A stretch of DNA of 64,000 bases from JALYXI01 sp963795835. GTDB taxonomy: Bacteria > Acidobacteriota > Terriglobia > Bryobacterales > Bryobacteraceae. The notes below the pieces were generated by a model that was not told the DNA's origin, made no database searches, and was given only the letters and a program-made list of their open reading frames with translations. Positions 57,441 to 64,000 of the stretch are shown here, in pieces (the first letter of the stretch is position 1; each line of letters starts with the position of its first letter). The position numbers and the translations under genes were made by a program. Location of the stretch: contig CAWCJC010000009.1 of NCBI GenBank assembly GCA_963795835.1, forward strand, positions 62,001-126,000. The letters run 5' to 3'.

Positions 57441-58355
57441 TTAGGCGAGGTAATCGAACAGGGTTTTCGTTTGCACTTTCGATTCGGCGGCAAGCGCTGC
57501 CTGCTCTTGAATGTTTCCTTGGTTAATCGCCAGCGATGCTTCCACGGTGTCGGCATCCCTTATGGCGCTGATTTGAGCTTTCAAGGAGAGATCGAGAGAC
57601 TGCGCATTGTTTAGCGCCGTAGTGAGATGGTTCTCAACGGTTCCGTAAAAGCTCTGTTGCGTTCCAAGATACGTGGCTACGGTGTGCAAGGAGTCGATTG
57701 CCGCGGTCGTTGCCGCAGTGTCGTTGGCATTCAGCGCCAGCACAGCCTGGTTGACCGCCGCAAAGATATTGTTTGCCGTCGGAACATCGGAGGTATCGCG
57801 CTGATCGAAGATATCCTGCGCGGACCTGGCATAAGGGAAAGAGGCGCCGGACGAATCCTGGACTTCCCTGGTGGCCGGGGTGCTTTGGAGACGCGTGACG
57901 CCGTTCGTGGCCGCTGCGTTGTATTGGTAAGGAGCGCTGCTCGCGTCACCGCCGAAAATGTAACGGCCTTCGACCGTGGTAGCGGTAAGAGCTACGAGCT
58001 GCTGTTGGAAGCCCTGGATTTGCTGCGCGATTCCGGCGCGATCTTGGGCTGTTGGGAAGCTGAGACCCTGTCCCGCCAGTTGGGTGATCTTGTCCACCAG
58101 TTGGACGGCAGAGGTAAGCGAATCGTCGGCAGATGTCGTCTCGGCTTGAACACGCCCCAGGTTCGCTTGTGTTTGTGTGTTGGCGGACCGCTGAGATTCC
58201 AATTGCAAGAGCGTCCCGATCTGGTCCGGTGCGTCGGAAGCGGATTGCACTTTGAACCCTGAAGACAGTTGTCCCTGGGCGATTGAGTTCTTCAGTTGCA
58301 GCCGATTCAGATCGGCCAGGAAACGTTGAGCAGCAGGATTCAGATTAGGAAGCAT
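57441..58355 (-). CDS. flgL: Flagellar hook-filament junction protein FlgL
   Basis: A 304-residue flagellin-fold protein. 'LADLNRLQLKNSIAQGQLSS' and 'GFKVQSASDAPDQIGTLLQL' form the N-terminal coiled coil; 'TVEGRYIFGGDASSAPYQYN' is the typical FlgL middle signature; the C-terminal coiled coil contains 'ISAIRDADTVEASLAINQ'. It links hook and filament together with FlgK, encoded 11 bp upstream. Confidence 0.88.
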   Translation of the reverse strand: MLPNLNPAAQRFLADLNRLQLKNSIAQGQLSSGFKVQSASDAPDQIGTLLQLESQRSANTQTQANLGRVQAETTSADDSLTSAVQLVDKITQLAGQGLSFPTAQDRAGIAQQIQGFQQQLVALTATTVEGRYIFGGDASSAPYQYNAAATNGVTRLQSTPATREVQDSSGASFPYARSAQDIFDQRDTSDVPTANNIFAAVNQAVLALNANDTAATTAAIDSLHTVATYLGTQQSFYGTVENHLTTALNNAQSLDLSLKAQISAIRDADTVEASLAINQGNIQEQAALAAESKVQTKTLFDYLA

Positions 58356-58366
58356 GGTGATGGACC

Positions 58367-59809
58367 TTAGACGCTGGTAAGGATGCCGAGCGCCGATTGC
58401 GCAATTTGATCGAGCACGTTAATGAGCTTGGCCGCCGCGCTATAGGCCTTTTGAAATTCAGTGAGTTTTACGGCTTCGGCATCGAGAGAAACACCGGAGA
58501 ATTGCGACCGCAGCGATTGAGCTTGCGTCACTGCTTGCTGTCCGAGATCGGCGGCGCTCTTTTGCGTCGCGAGCTGTTTCCCTATTCCGCCCGCGATCTC
58601 GCCGAAAAACTGGGTGAAGCTGAATCCATTCACCTGGTCTGCCGCGGTAGCGCCCTTTCCCACGGCAGCGACGGCGAGGGCGATACCGTTGCTCACGGAA
58701 GGCGGGCCGGAGGAGATGGTCGCAATTTGATCGGGAGTGAAGCCGGAGACCACCGAAAGCGAGGCCGCGGTTTTGGTTGGGTCAGTGGCGCTATAAGTAA
58801 AGATCGGAACTCCGGGCTGTACGGGCGGCCCCTCCGAGATCACGCCGGAAGTCAGCAAAGAGTTTATGCGGTCGGCAAAGCTCTTTGCCAGCGTATTCAG
58901 GCTGCCAACTTGGTTTCGGTCACCTTGGAGAGAAGGGAGCGTCGTATTTCTGAATTGAAGCAAGCCGGCCAGAGAGCCTCCTGAAACGCGACTCGTAATG
59001 TCGTTGCCGTTACTGTCCAAAATCTGTTCCGGTGGCGTGCCGTTCGGATTAGGCGGGGCAGTCGTGGGCAAGGGCGCAAGAGCCGCGCTTAACGAATATT
59101 GCTGTGCCCCTAATACGAGAGGGATCTGCCCGCCGAGCAGGACATCGGTCCCGCCATTCGCGCCGGGACGAGTGGAAATGTTCGCGAGCGACGAAAGCTT
59201 CTCCAGGGCGTTCTCCAACTTCGCGTCCCGTCCAGCGTCGCTGGTGCCGCTTTGCTGCTGAGAGACGTTATATCCCTGAATTTCAGCGGAGAGGGCATTA
59301 ATCTGGGCCACTTGAGCCTGAATCTGGCGCCCCGCGTCTGCGCCTGCTTGCGTGAACGATGAGGAAATCTGATTGAAAGCCGTGGCGACATCGGTCGCGG
59401 CTGAAACAACGGCTTGCCTCGATGAGCTGCTCGCAGGAGCAACGCTCAAATCGGAGAACTTGTTGAAGAGGGACGTTAATGCGGCAGGAATACCGGACGC
59501 TCCCGAGACGTCGAACAATCCTTCCACGCCGCCAAGGTTCGAAACCTGCTGCTGCGCGGTGCCGAGATTGTTCAGCTGCGAGCGAACGGCGGAATCCAGG
59601 TGCGTGTCACGCGTGCTGGAACTGGAAACTGCAACTCCGCCAGCCAAGCCAGACTGGGAGTCAAACGAAAGAGAAGTAAAATCCACCGTTTGCGCCGAAT
59701 AGCCCGGGGTGGAGGCATTATCGACATTGTTTTGCGTAATCTGGAGAGCGCGTTGGTAGGCAGTTAAAGATTGAGAAGACGCGTTGATTGAGGCAAATAA
59801 GCTGGCCAC
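58367..59809 (-). CDS. flgK: Flagellar hook-associated protein FlgK
   Basis: A 480-residue protein. 'ITQNNVDNASTPGYSAQTVD' is the N-terminal rod/hook-family signature. 'NQISSSFTQAGADAGRQIQA' precedes the inner domain, and the C-terminus 'QSLRSQFSGVSLDAEAVKLT' followed by 'EFQKAYSAAAKLINVLDQI' is typical of FlgK. It forms the first junction layer between hook and filament. Confidence 0.92.
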   Translation of the reverse strand: MASLFASINASSQSLTAYQRALQITQNNVDNASTPGYSAQTVDFTSLSFDSQSGLAGGVAVSSSSTRDTHLDSAVRSQLNNLGTAQQQVSNLGGVEGLFDVSGASGIPAALTSLFNKFSDLSVAPASSSSRQAVVSAATDVATAFNQISSSFTQAGADAGRQIQAQVAQINALSAEIQGYNVSQQQSGTSDAGRDAKLENALEKLSSLANISTRPGANGGTDVLLGGQIPLVLGAQQYSLSAALAPLPTTAPPNPNGTPPEQILDSNGNDITSRVSGGSLAGLLQFRNTTLPSLQGDRNQVGSLNTLAKSFADRINSLLTSGVISEGPPVQPGVPIFTYSATDPTKTAASLSVVSGFTPDQIATISSGPPSVSNGIALAVAAVGKGATAADQVNGFSFTQFFGEIAGGIGKQLATQKSAADLGQQAVTQAQSLRSQFSGVSLDAEAVKLTEFQKAYSAAAKLINVLDQIAQSALGILTSV

Positions 59810-59811
59810 GA

Positions 59812-60138
59812 TTATGCCTCGACGCAGAGGTTCGGTTGCCAGCCGCTCGAAGAGAAACCGCGCAGCTGCGCCCGCCGATCCACAGAAGACAGGGCGATCG
59901 CGCTCAAAGAGGCGGCTTGGCTGAGTTTGTTTCGAAGATTTACCAGCGAGGACTTTGCAGGTAAGGAAGAATCACGCCGGGCCGCTGCCTCAATCTCCCC
60001 AAAAGAACCAGCCATGCGCTCCAGAAGCTTCTGTGCACTCTCCAACTGCTCCAAATCAGCGTTTACCAAAGACGCCATCACCGTTTGGAGATCCACCTCT
60101 GCCTCCTCCAGAATGCGGCAAGCCATTAGATTTCTCAT
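59812..60138 (-). CDS. FlgN-like flagellar export chaperone
   Basis: A 108-residue, mostly helical protein between flgM and flgK, the usual place of flgN. 'LNADLEQLESAQKLLERMAG'-like residues ('VNADLEQLESAQKLLERM') and a downstream helix 'LVNLRNKLSQAASLSAIALS' match the general pattern of FlgN, which escorts FlgK and FlgL to the export gate. The sequence match is weak and position carries much of the assignment. Its ATG overlaps the flgM stop. Confidence 0.6.
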   Translation of the reverse strand: MRNLMACRILEEAEVDLQTVMASLVNADLEQLESAQKLLERMAGSFGEIEAAARRDSSLPAKSSLVNLRNKLSQAASLSAIALSSVDRRAQLRGFSSSGWQPNLCVEA

Positions 60139-60425
60139 GACGCCCGTCCGGCAACCAGAGTCTCTGAAACAAGAGCCTTGCTTATCAGCGAGGGCTGGAC
60201 GGAGTAAGAGCCGTTTTGAACGGATTTCGCGATCTGGTGCAGTCTCGCATCGCGAGCCGCGTTGTAGCCACTCACCGCGACAGAGGCTCCGGACAGCTCC
60301 ACGGAATCCCCGTTGAGGCGGAAGGAAGCACCAGACCCTTTCGCTGATGAGCCGCGAGCCTGATCAATATCACCGGTACGCGCGGCCGTGCTTCCGGAAA
60401 TTGCATTGCGGTCATCGATTTTCAT
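60135..60425 (-). CDS. flgM: Anti-sigma-28 factor FlgM
   Basis: A 96-residue protein. The C-terminal half 'ARLHQIAKSVQNGSYSVQPS' followed by 'LISKALVSE' is the sigma-28-binding segment of FlgM; the N-terminal half is Ser/Gly-rich and probably disordered. FlgM blocks FliA until the hook is complete. An AGGAG ribosome-binding site lies 8 bases before the ATG. It heads the operon that runs to fliM. Confidence 0.85.
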   Translation of the reverse strand: MKIDDRNAISGSTAARTGDIDQARGSSAKGSGASFRLNGDSVELSGASVAVSGYNAARDARLHQIAKSVQNGSYSVQPSLISKALVSETLVAGRAS

Positions 60426-60443
60426 CGCATTCTCCTAAAGTGC

Positions 60444-60470
60444 ATATCGGTTGGCAGAAACAAACTTTTA
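60444..60470 (-). promoter_or_regulatory. Sigma-28-type promoter of the flgM operon
   Basis: On the minus strand TAAAAGTT (60463-60470) and ACCGATAT (60444-60451) are separated by 11 bases; each matches the FliA consensus (TAAAGTTT, GCCGATAA) at six of eight positions. The flgM ATG lies about 20 bases downstream. Confidence 0.6.
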
Positions 60471-60480
60471 AGGAATTCGC

Positions 60481-61305
60481 TCAAAGATCTTGTAAGCTCA
60501 TGACACCAGCCGCTCGTAGTCCGCGGCTCATGGTTTTCAGGGCGTGTTTGTGTATTTGAGACACGCGCGACTCATTTACATTCAGTACGACTCCGATTTG
60601 TTTCATGGTCATACTCCGCAGGTAATAAAGGAGCACTACTTTCCGGGAGCGGGGTGGGAGCACGGATACGGCACGCACCAAAAACTTCACTGTCTGGCCA
60701 TGCTGATGCAGACGGTCGGGATGGGAATCCGGCCCGGCAAGAACTCTGTCTATTGCTTCGGAGTCGCGCGAATCCCGCAAGGGGGAGTTGCAGGAGCAGG
60801 TGTTCCAAATGTGCAAACGCCGCTTGCGCAGGCTTTCAATTTCTACTCCCAGGCGTTCACTGAGTTCTTCTTCGGACGGTTCGCGGCAGAGATCGGATGT
60901 TAAGTTGCGGGTTTCCGCATCCAGCCGGCGCTGCCAACGGCGCAACCCGCGCGAAGCAGAATCCAATTTCCGCAAACTGTCCAGGATTTCCCCTCGAATC
61001 CTGTGCCGGGCGAAGCTGCTGAACGGAACTTCCTCGCCGGCTCTATAGGAGTAGCTTGCATTTACCAGCCCGACGTGACCAGCCTGGACGACATCGCTCA
61101 TCTCTACTGAAGCGTGAGCGGGCAAGCTGCCGTAGATCTGGCACGCGATCATGCGAACAAGCGGGAGATATTGCAGAACCAGGCTTTGTCGACTCGGTTC
61201 CTGTTCGCGCAATCGTATTTGGCAAGGGTGAATGGACGATTCAGTAGGAGGATGCGGCATTCTGAAACATGTTGGTTGCCGCGAAGGCCGGAAATTCTCA
61301 AGCAT
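60481..61305 (-). CDS. fliA: Flagellar sigma factor FliA (sigma-28)
   Basis: A 274-residue sigma-70 family factor. Region 2 includes 'VLQYLPLVRMIACQIYGSLP' and 'DVVQAGHVGLVNASYSYRAG' with 'FSSFARHRIRGEILDSLRKL', the FliA-type signature. Region 4 has 'LPPRSRKVVLLYYLRSMTMK' and the helix 'GVVLNVNESRVSQIHKHALK'. It directs late flagellar genes. The ATG at 61305 has GGAG close upstream; an ATG at 61260 is an alternative. A sigma-28 box pair lies upstream, so it probably activates itself. Confidence 0.9.
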   Translation of the reverse strand: MLENFRPSRQPTCFRMPHPPTESSIHPCQIRLREQEPSRQSLVLQYLPLVRMIACQIYGSLPAHASVEMSDVVQAGHVGLVNASYSYRAGEEVPFSSFARHRIRGEILDSLRKLDSASRGLRRWQRRLDAETRNLTSDLCREPSEEELSERLGVEIESLRKRRLHIWNTCSCNSPLRDSRDSEAIDRVLAGPDSHPDRLHQHGQTVKFLVRAVSVLPPRSRKVVLLYYLRSMTMKQIGVVLNVNESRVSQIHKHALKTMSRGLRAAGVMSLQDL

Positions 61306-61318
61306 TCCTCTCCAGAGA

Positions 61319-61346
61319 TCATCGGCGGTAGCGGCAAAGAACTTTA
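61319..61346 (-). promoter_or_regulatory. Sigma-28-type promoter of fliA
   Basis: On the minus strand TAAAGTTC (61339-61346) and GCCGATGA (61319-61326) are separated by 12 bases; each differs from the FliA consensus at one position. The fliA ATG lies about 14 bases downstream, which suggests direct positive feedback. Confidence 0.7.
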
Positions 61347-61381
61347 GGGTGCCGGGTTCAGAAATACCGAGAAAAATATTC

Positions 61382-61408
61382 TAAAGTTTCTACAACATGA
61401 ACCGATGG
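61382..61408 (+). promoter_or_regulatory. Sigma-28-type promoter of the sigma-54 activator gene
   Basis: TAAAGTTT (61382-61389) is an exact -35 match; after 11 bases ACCGATGG (61401-61408) matches five of eight -10 positions. Transcription would start near 61415, which excludes ATG 61410 as the translation start and supports ATG 61425. Confidence 0.5.
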
Positions 61409-61424
61409 TATGTTCACCCGCCCT

Positions 61425-62810
61425 ATGTCCGAACCCCCGAAATTGATCTGGATCTCCTCGACCGAACCTGACCAGGTGGAAACAGCCGTTCTTGGGCAGC
61501 TTGCCGCTGACGATGTACTGGTGTTGAGCGACCCCGGCGAGGCAAGCCGGTTTTGCCGTATGAATCATGCAGGCGTGATCATGGCGAATTGGTCCGGTCC
61601 TGGCGACGTTCTGCAGGTGATCGAGGAGTTGCGCCGCGAAAACGAAACCGTGACGATTTTCGTTCGCGACCCCCGTGCCACCGCCGACGATGTCTTCGCC
61701 TTGGCGCAAATAGGCGTGGCGAGGATATTTACCGGAGACGTGGCTGAGCGAATCCTCGATGAGGTCGCGATCGCAATCGAAGACTTCGATCTCAAACGAA
61801 AAAGGAGTGTCCAGCGGGAAAGTCGGCCTGCCTGGCAATGCAGTCTCATCGGCGAAAGCGACGCCATGCTGCAGATCTGTGAGATTGTCCGGCTGGTGGC
61901 GGGGCGGCGCTCGACTGTATTGATTTCTGGCGAAACAGGCACAGGAAAAGAGGTGGTGGCACGCGCTTTGCATCAGGCGAGTCCGCGCTCCGGGCTGCCG
62001 ATGGTTGCTGTGAACTGTACGGCGATCCCAGAGAACCTGCTGGAAGCTGAGTTGTTCGGATACGTTCGGGGTGCATTCACGGGAGCGCAGCAAATGCGGA
62101 CTGGCCGGTTCGAGCAGGCGCACAAAAGCACGTTGTTCCTGGATGAAATCGGCGACATGCCCCTTGATTTGCAGGGTAAACTGCTGCGCGTGCTGCAAGA
62201 GCGCGAGTTTCAGCGCCTGGGTAGCTCAGAGACGGTGAAAGTGGACGTTCGCATTGTGGCCGCTTCAAATCTGGACCTGCTGGAGCGCGTGCGGCAGGGT
62301 CTGTTCCGCGAAGATCTTTACTACCGGTTGAACGTGGTTCCTTTGCGCATGCCGGCATTGCGCGAGCGGCCGGAAGATATCGCTAACCTGGCGAATCACT
62401 TTATCCAGAAGATCTGCCGGGAGGAAGGTATGCCTTCCAAAACGCTTTCCGGCACGGCCCTGCCGAAGCTCAGTTCCTATAGCTGGCCGGGGAACGTGCG
62501 GCAGTTAGAGAACGCAATCGAGATGGCTGTGGTAATGAGCGGGGCGCGAACGGTGCTGACCGGCGCGGATATCCGGTTGCCAGTGGCTGCCGAAACGCAG
62601 GTACGGTCGACGGCGTCGCTAGCTCTGCCGGATCATGGGCTGGATTTCGAAAAAACCGTGTCGCAATTTGAACGCAACATTCTTTCGCAGGCTCTTCGAC
62701 GCACCAACGGCAACAAGAAACTTGCGGCGGACATGTTGGGGCTGAAACGGACGACTCTTTCGGCGAAGGTTCGGATCTTGGAAACCATGACGGGTTGCGC
62801 TTTGGCCTAA
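61425..62810 (+). CDS. Sigma-54-dependent activator (FleQ/FlrC-like), Fis family
   Basis: A 461-residue AAA+ regulator. Residues 1-120 form an atypical receiver-like domain. The ATPase domain has Walker A 'LISGETGTGKEVVARALHQA', the sigma-54-contact loop 'ELFGYVRGAFTGAQ' (GAFTGA intact), Walker B 'STLFLDEIGDMPLDLQ', and 'LYYRLNVVPLRMPALRERPE'. The C-terminus is a Fis-type helix-turn-helix ('NGNKKLAADMLGLKRTTLSA'). Location next to fliA and the flagellar block suggests control of flagellar genes. The start choice follows from the promoter at 61382-61408. Confidence 0.9.
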   Translation: MSEPPKLIWISSTEPDQVETAVLGQLAADDVLVLSDPGEASRFCRMNHAGVIMANWSGPGDVLQVIEELRRENETVTIFVRDPRATADDVFALAQIGVARIFTGDVAERILDEVAIAIEDFDLKRKRSVQRESRPAWQCSLIGESDAMLQICEIVRLVAGRRSTVLISGETGTGKEVVARALHQASPRSGLPMVAVNCTAIPENLLEAELFGYVRGAFTGAQQMRTGRFEQAHKSTLFLDEIGDMPLDLQGKLLRVLQEREFQRLGSSETVKVDVRIVAASNLDLLERVRQGLFREDLYYRLNVVPLRMPALRERPEDIANLANHFIQKICREEGMPSKTLSGTALPKLSSYSWPGNVRQLENAIEMAVVMSGARTVLTGADIRLPVAAETQVRSTASLALPDHGLDFEKTVSQFERNILSQALRRTNGNKKLAADMLGLKRTTLSAKVRILETMTGCALA

Positions 62811-62811
62811 C

Positions 62812-64000
62812 TTACAGCAACGTAATCGGGTCGACATCGATCACCAGCGCGGTGGCGCCCCACTTTTTGTTCCGCGCGAATTCCTGAGCGTTGCGGAGCA
62901 GTTCATTGAGCAGTTTGCGACTGGCCGATTTGATCAGAAATTGATAGCGGTATTCGGATTTCAGCCGGGGCACAGGGGCCTCCGCCGGGCCCATAATTCG
63001 AATCTTCTCCGGCGCGGGACCCAGATGCGCGGCAAGTTCGGCGCTCATGCGGAGCGCATCTTCCTGCTTATCGCTGCGCACCAACAGATTCGCCAGCGCC
63101 GTGAACGGCGGGTAATGCATGGCTTTGCGGAACTGCAGTTCCTTTTCGTAGAAAGTGGCGTAGTCCTGTGAAGCGGCAAGGCGCACGGCGTAATGTTCGG
63201 GATTCACCGTTTGCACCAGCACAATTCCCGGCAGCGTTCCCCGCCCTGCGCGGCCGGCGACTTGCGTGATCAATTGAAATGTTCGTTCGGCGGCTCGGAA
63301 GTCCGGCAAGCCAAGGCCTGTATCCGCGGAGACCACGCCGACCAGCGTGACGTTCGGGATGTCGTGACCTTTGGCGATCATTTGCGTGCCTACCAGAATG
63401 TCGTAGTTCTTTTCGCGGAAGTTTTGCAGAATCGTTTCGTAGTGGTGTTTGCCGCCGACAGTATCGCGGTCCAGGCGCGCAATCCGCGCAGCGGGGAACT
63501 GCTGGTGCAGCTCTTCCTCCACCTTCTCCGAACCCAGGCCCAGAAAGTGAATGTGCTCGCTTTCGCATTTGGGGCAGGTTTCGGGAACCTTCTCCGCGTA
63601 ATTGCAGTAATGGCAAAGCAGGCGCCGGTCGCGGCGGTGCCATGTCAGCGTAACGGAACAGTTTACGCACTGAATGCGCTCTCCACACGCGCGGCAGGCC
63701 ACGAAGCTGGAGAAGCCGCGACGGTTCAACAGCACGATGGTTTGTTCTCCCGATTCCAGGCGCGACTGCAACTGCTCCAGCATGGCGCGGGAGAACGTGG
63801 CTTGCTTCAGCGTCTCCAGAAATTCCTGCCTCATATCGATCAAGTCGACCCGCGGCATAGGCCGGGACCCTACCCGGCATGGCAGTTCAAGCAACCTGTA
63901 TTTGCCTTGTTGCGCGTTGTAGCGGCTTTCCAGGCTCGGTGTCGCGGACCCCAGGACGACGCATGCACCGGAATGCTGGGCGCGGACGAGCGCGACATCG
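62812..64000 (-). CDS. priA: Primosomal protein N' (PriA helicase), C-terminal part, cut by the window edge
   Basis: The open frame runs to the right window edge. It starts with 'LVRAQHSGACVVLGSATPSL' of the helicase core. 'FVACRACGERIQCVNCSVTL' and 'LCHYCNYAEKVPETCPKCES' hold the eight zinc-binding cysteines. 'DRDTVGGKHHYETIL' and 'ILVGTQMIAKGHDIPNVTLV' are helicase motifs IV to V, and 'LITQVAGRAGRG' is motif VI. PriA restarts stalled replication forks. About 395 residues are visible, roughly the C-terminal half. The stop is 2 bp from the convergent regulator. Confidence 0.95.
   Translation of the reverse strand, partial: DVALVRAQHSGACVVLGSATPSLESRYNAQQGKYRLLELPCRVGSRPMPRVDLIDMRQEFLETLKQATFSRAMLEQLQSRLESGEQTIVLLNRRGFSSFVACRACGERIQCVNCSVTLTWHRRDRRLLCHYCNYAEKVPETCPKCESEHIHFLGLGSEKVEEELHQQFPAARIARLDRDTVGGKHHYETILQNFREKNYDILVGTQMIAKGHDIPNVTLVGVVSADTGLGLPDFRAAERTFQLITQVAGRAGRGTLPGIVLVQTVNPEHYAVRLAASQDYATFYEKELQFRKAMHYPPFTALANLLVRSDKQEDALRMSAELAAHLGPAPEKIRIMGPAEAPVPRLKSEYRYQFLIKSASRKLLNELLRNAQEFARNKKWGATALVIDVDPITLL

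Noticed and set aside
61306..61409. Sigma-54 promoter ahead of fliA
   Set aside because: GGCAC and TTGC occur but with a GG-to-GC distance of 16 rather than 10 bases.
1..64000. CRISPR arrays
   Set aside because: I found no series of short repeats with regular unique spacers.
1..64000. Insertion sequences or integrases
   Set aside because: No transposase or integrase motif appears in any plausible gene; the only long repeat is the 105-bp pair.

Overview
The window looks like chromosome from a Gram-negative, GC-rich Acidobacterium of the Bryobacter/Solibacter type. This rests on gene content, not on a database search: very large TonB-dependent receptors with an N-terminal carboxypeptidase-regulatory-like domain, a sulfatase translationally coupled to one of them, a BamA/Skp outer-membrane assembly pair, Tat-signal Gfo/Idh and amidohydrolase proteins, VPS10/BNR glycosyl-hydrolase-like proteins, a three-gene CHAT protease/ECF sigma/anti-sigma cluster, and one tRNA-Glu.

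Layout. 1-10 kb: a toxin-antitoxin remnant at the edge, an LprI-like protein, a lone secretin, an MscS channel, a BNR protein, a Tat-exported amidohydrolase, then a glycosyltransferase/MFS cassette (7.2-9.8 kb) bracketed by a 105-bp direct repeat. 10-15 kb: OB-fold and IscU-like proteins, a Nudix hydrolase, and an envelope operon bamA-skp-hypothetical. 15-20 kb: a GPRT-motif protein, then CHAT-TPR lipoprotein, ECF sigma factor and membrane zinc-finger anti-sigma. 20-27 kb: an ACT-domain regulator, xylose-isomerase-like protein, LssY-C protein, a metallopeptidase without a normal start codon, TlpA and DsbD-N redox proteins, an alanine/LL-DAP-type aminotransferase, and a sortase with its own sorting-signal protein. 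27-35 kb: tRNA-Glu followed by a DUF362 fragment and a lower-GC acyltransferase, then rhomboid, rpiB, SirB1, aldo/keto reductase, a VapBC-type pair, a frameshifted SIMPL gene and a DUF1906 protein. 35-50 kb: oxidoreductase, intact TonB receptor, UvrD/PcrA helicase split by a frameshift, sulfatase plus broken TonB receptor, a PIN-domain pair, an amino-acid permease and a GNAT. 51-54.5 kb: a tightly overlapped SDR-renalase-VOC-FAD oxidase operon. 54.5-62.8 kb: flagellar block motAB, fliM, flgL, flgK, flgN-like, flgM, fliA and a sigma-54 activator. The right edge holds the 3' part of priA.

Functional links. The flagellar block carries sigma-28-type boxes upstream of motA, flgM, fliA and the sigma-54 activator, which implies that fliA feeds back on itself and on its activator. 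FlgM would hold FliA in check. The CHAT/ECF/anti-sigma trio has the architecture of a cell-surface signalling system in which the protease could release the sigma factor. The sortase probably anchors the product of the adjacent gene.

Caution. Four genes (SIMPL, uvrD, a TonB receptor, an FAD oxidoreductase) need a total of six single-base indels to be intact, five of them apparent one-base insertions. This could be real decay, but it also fits uncorrected sequencing errors.
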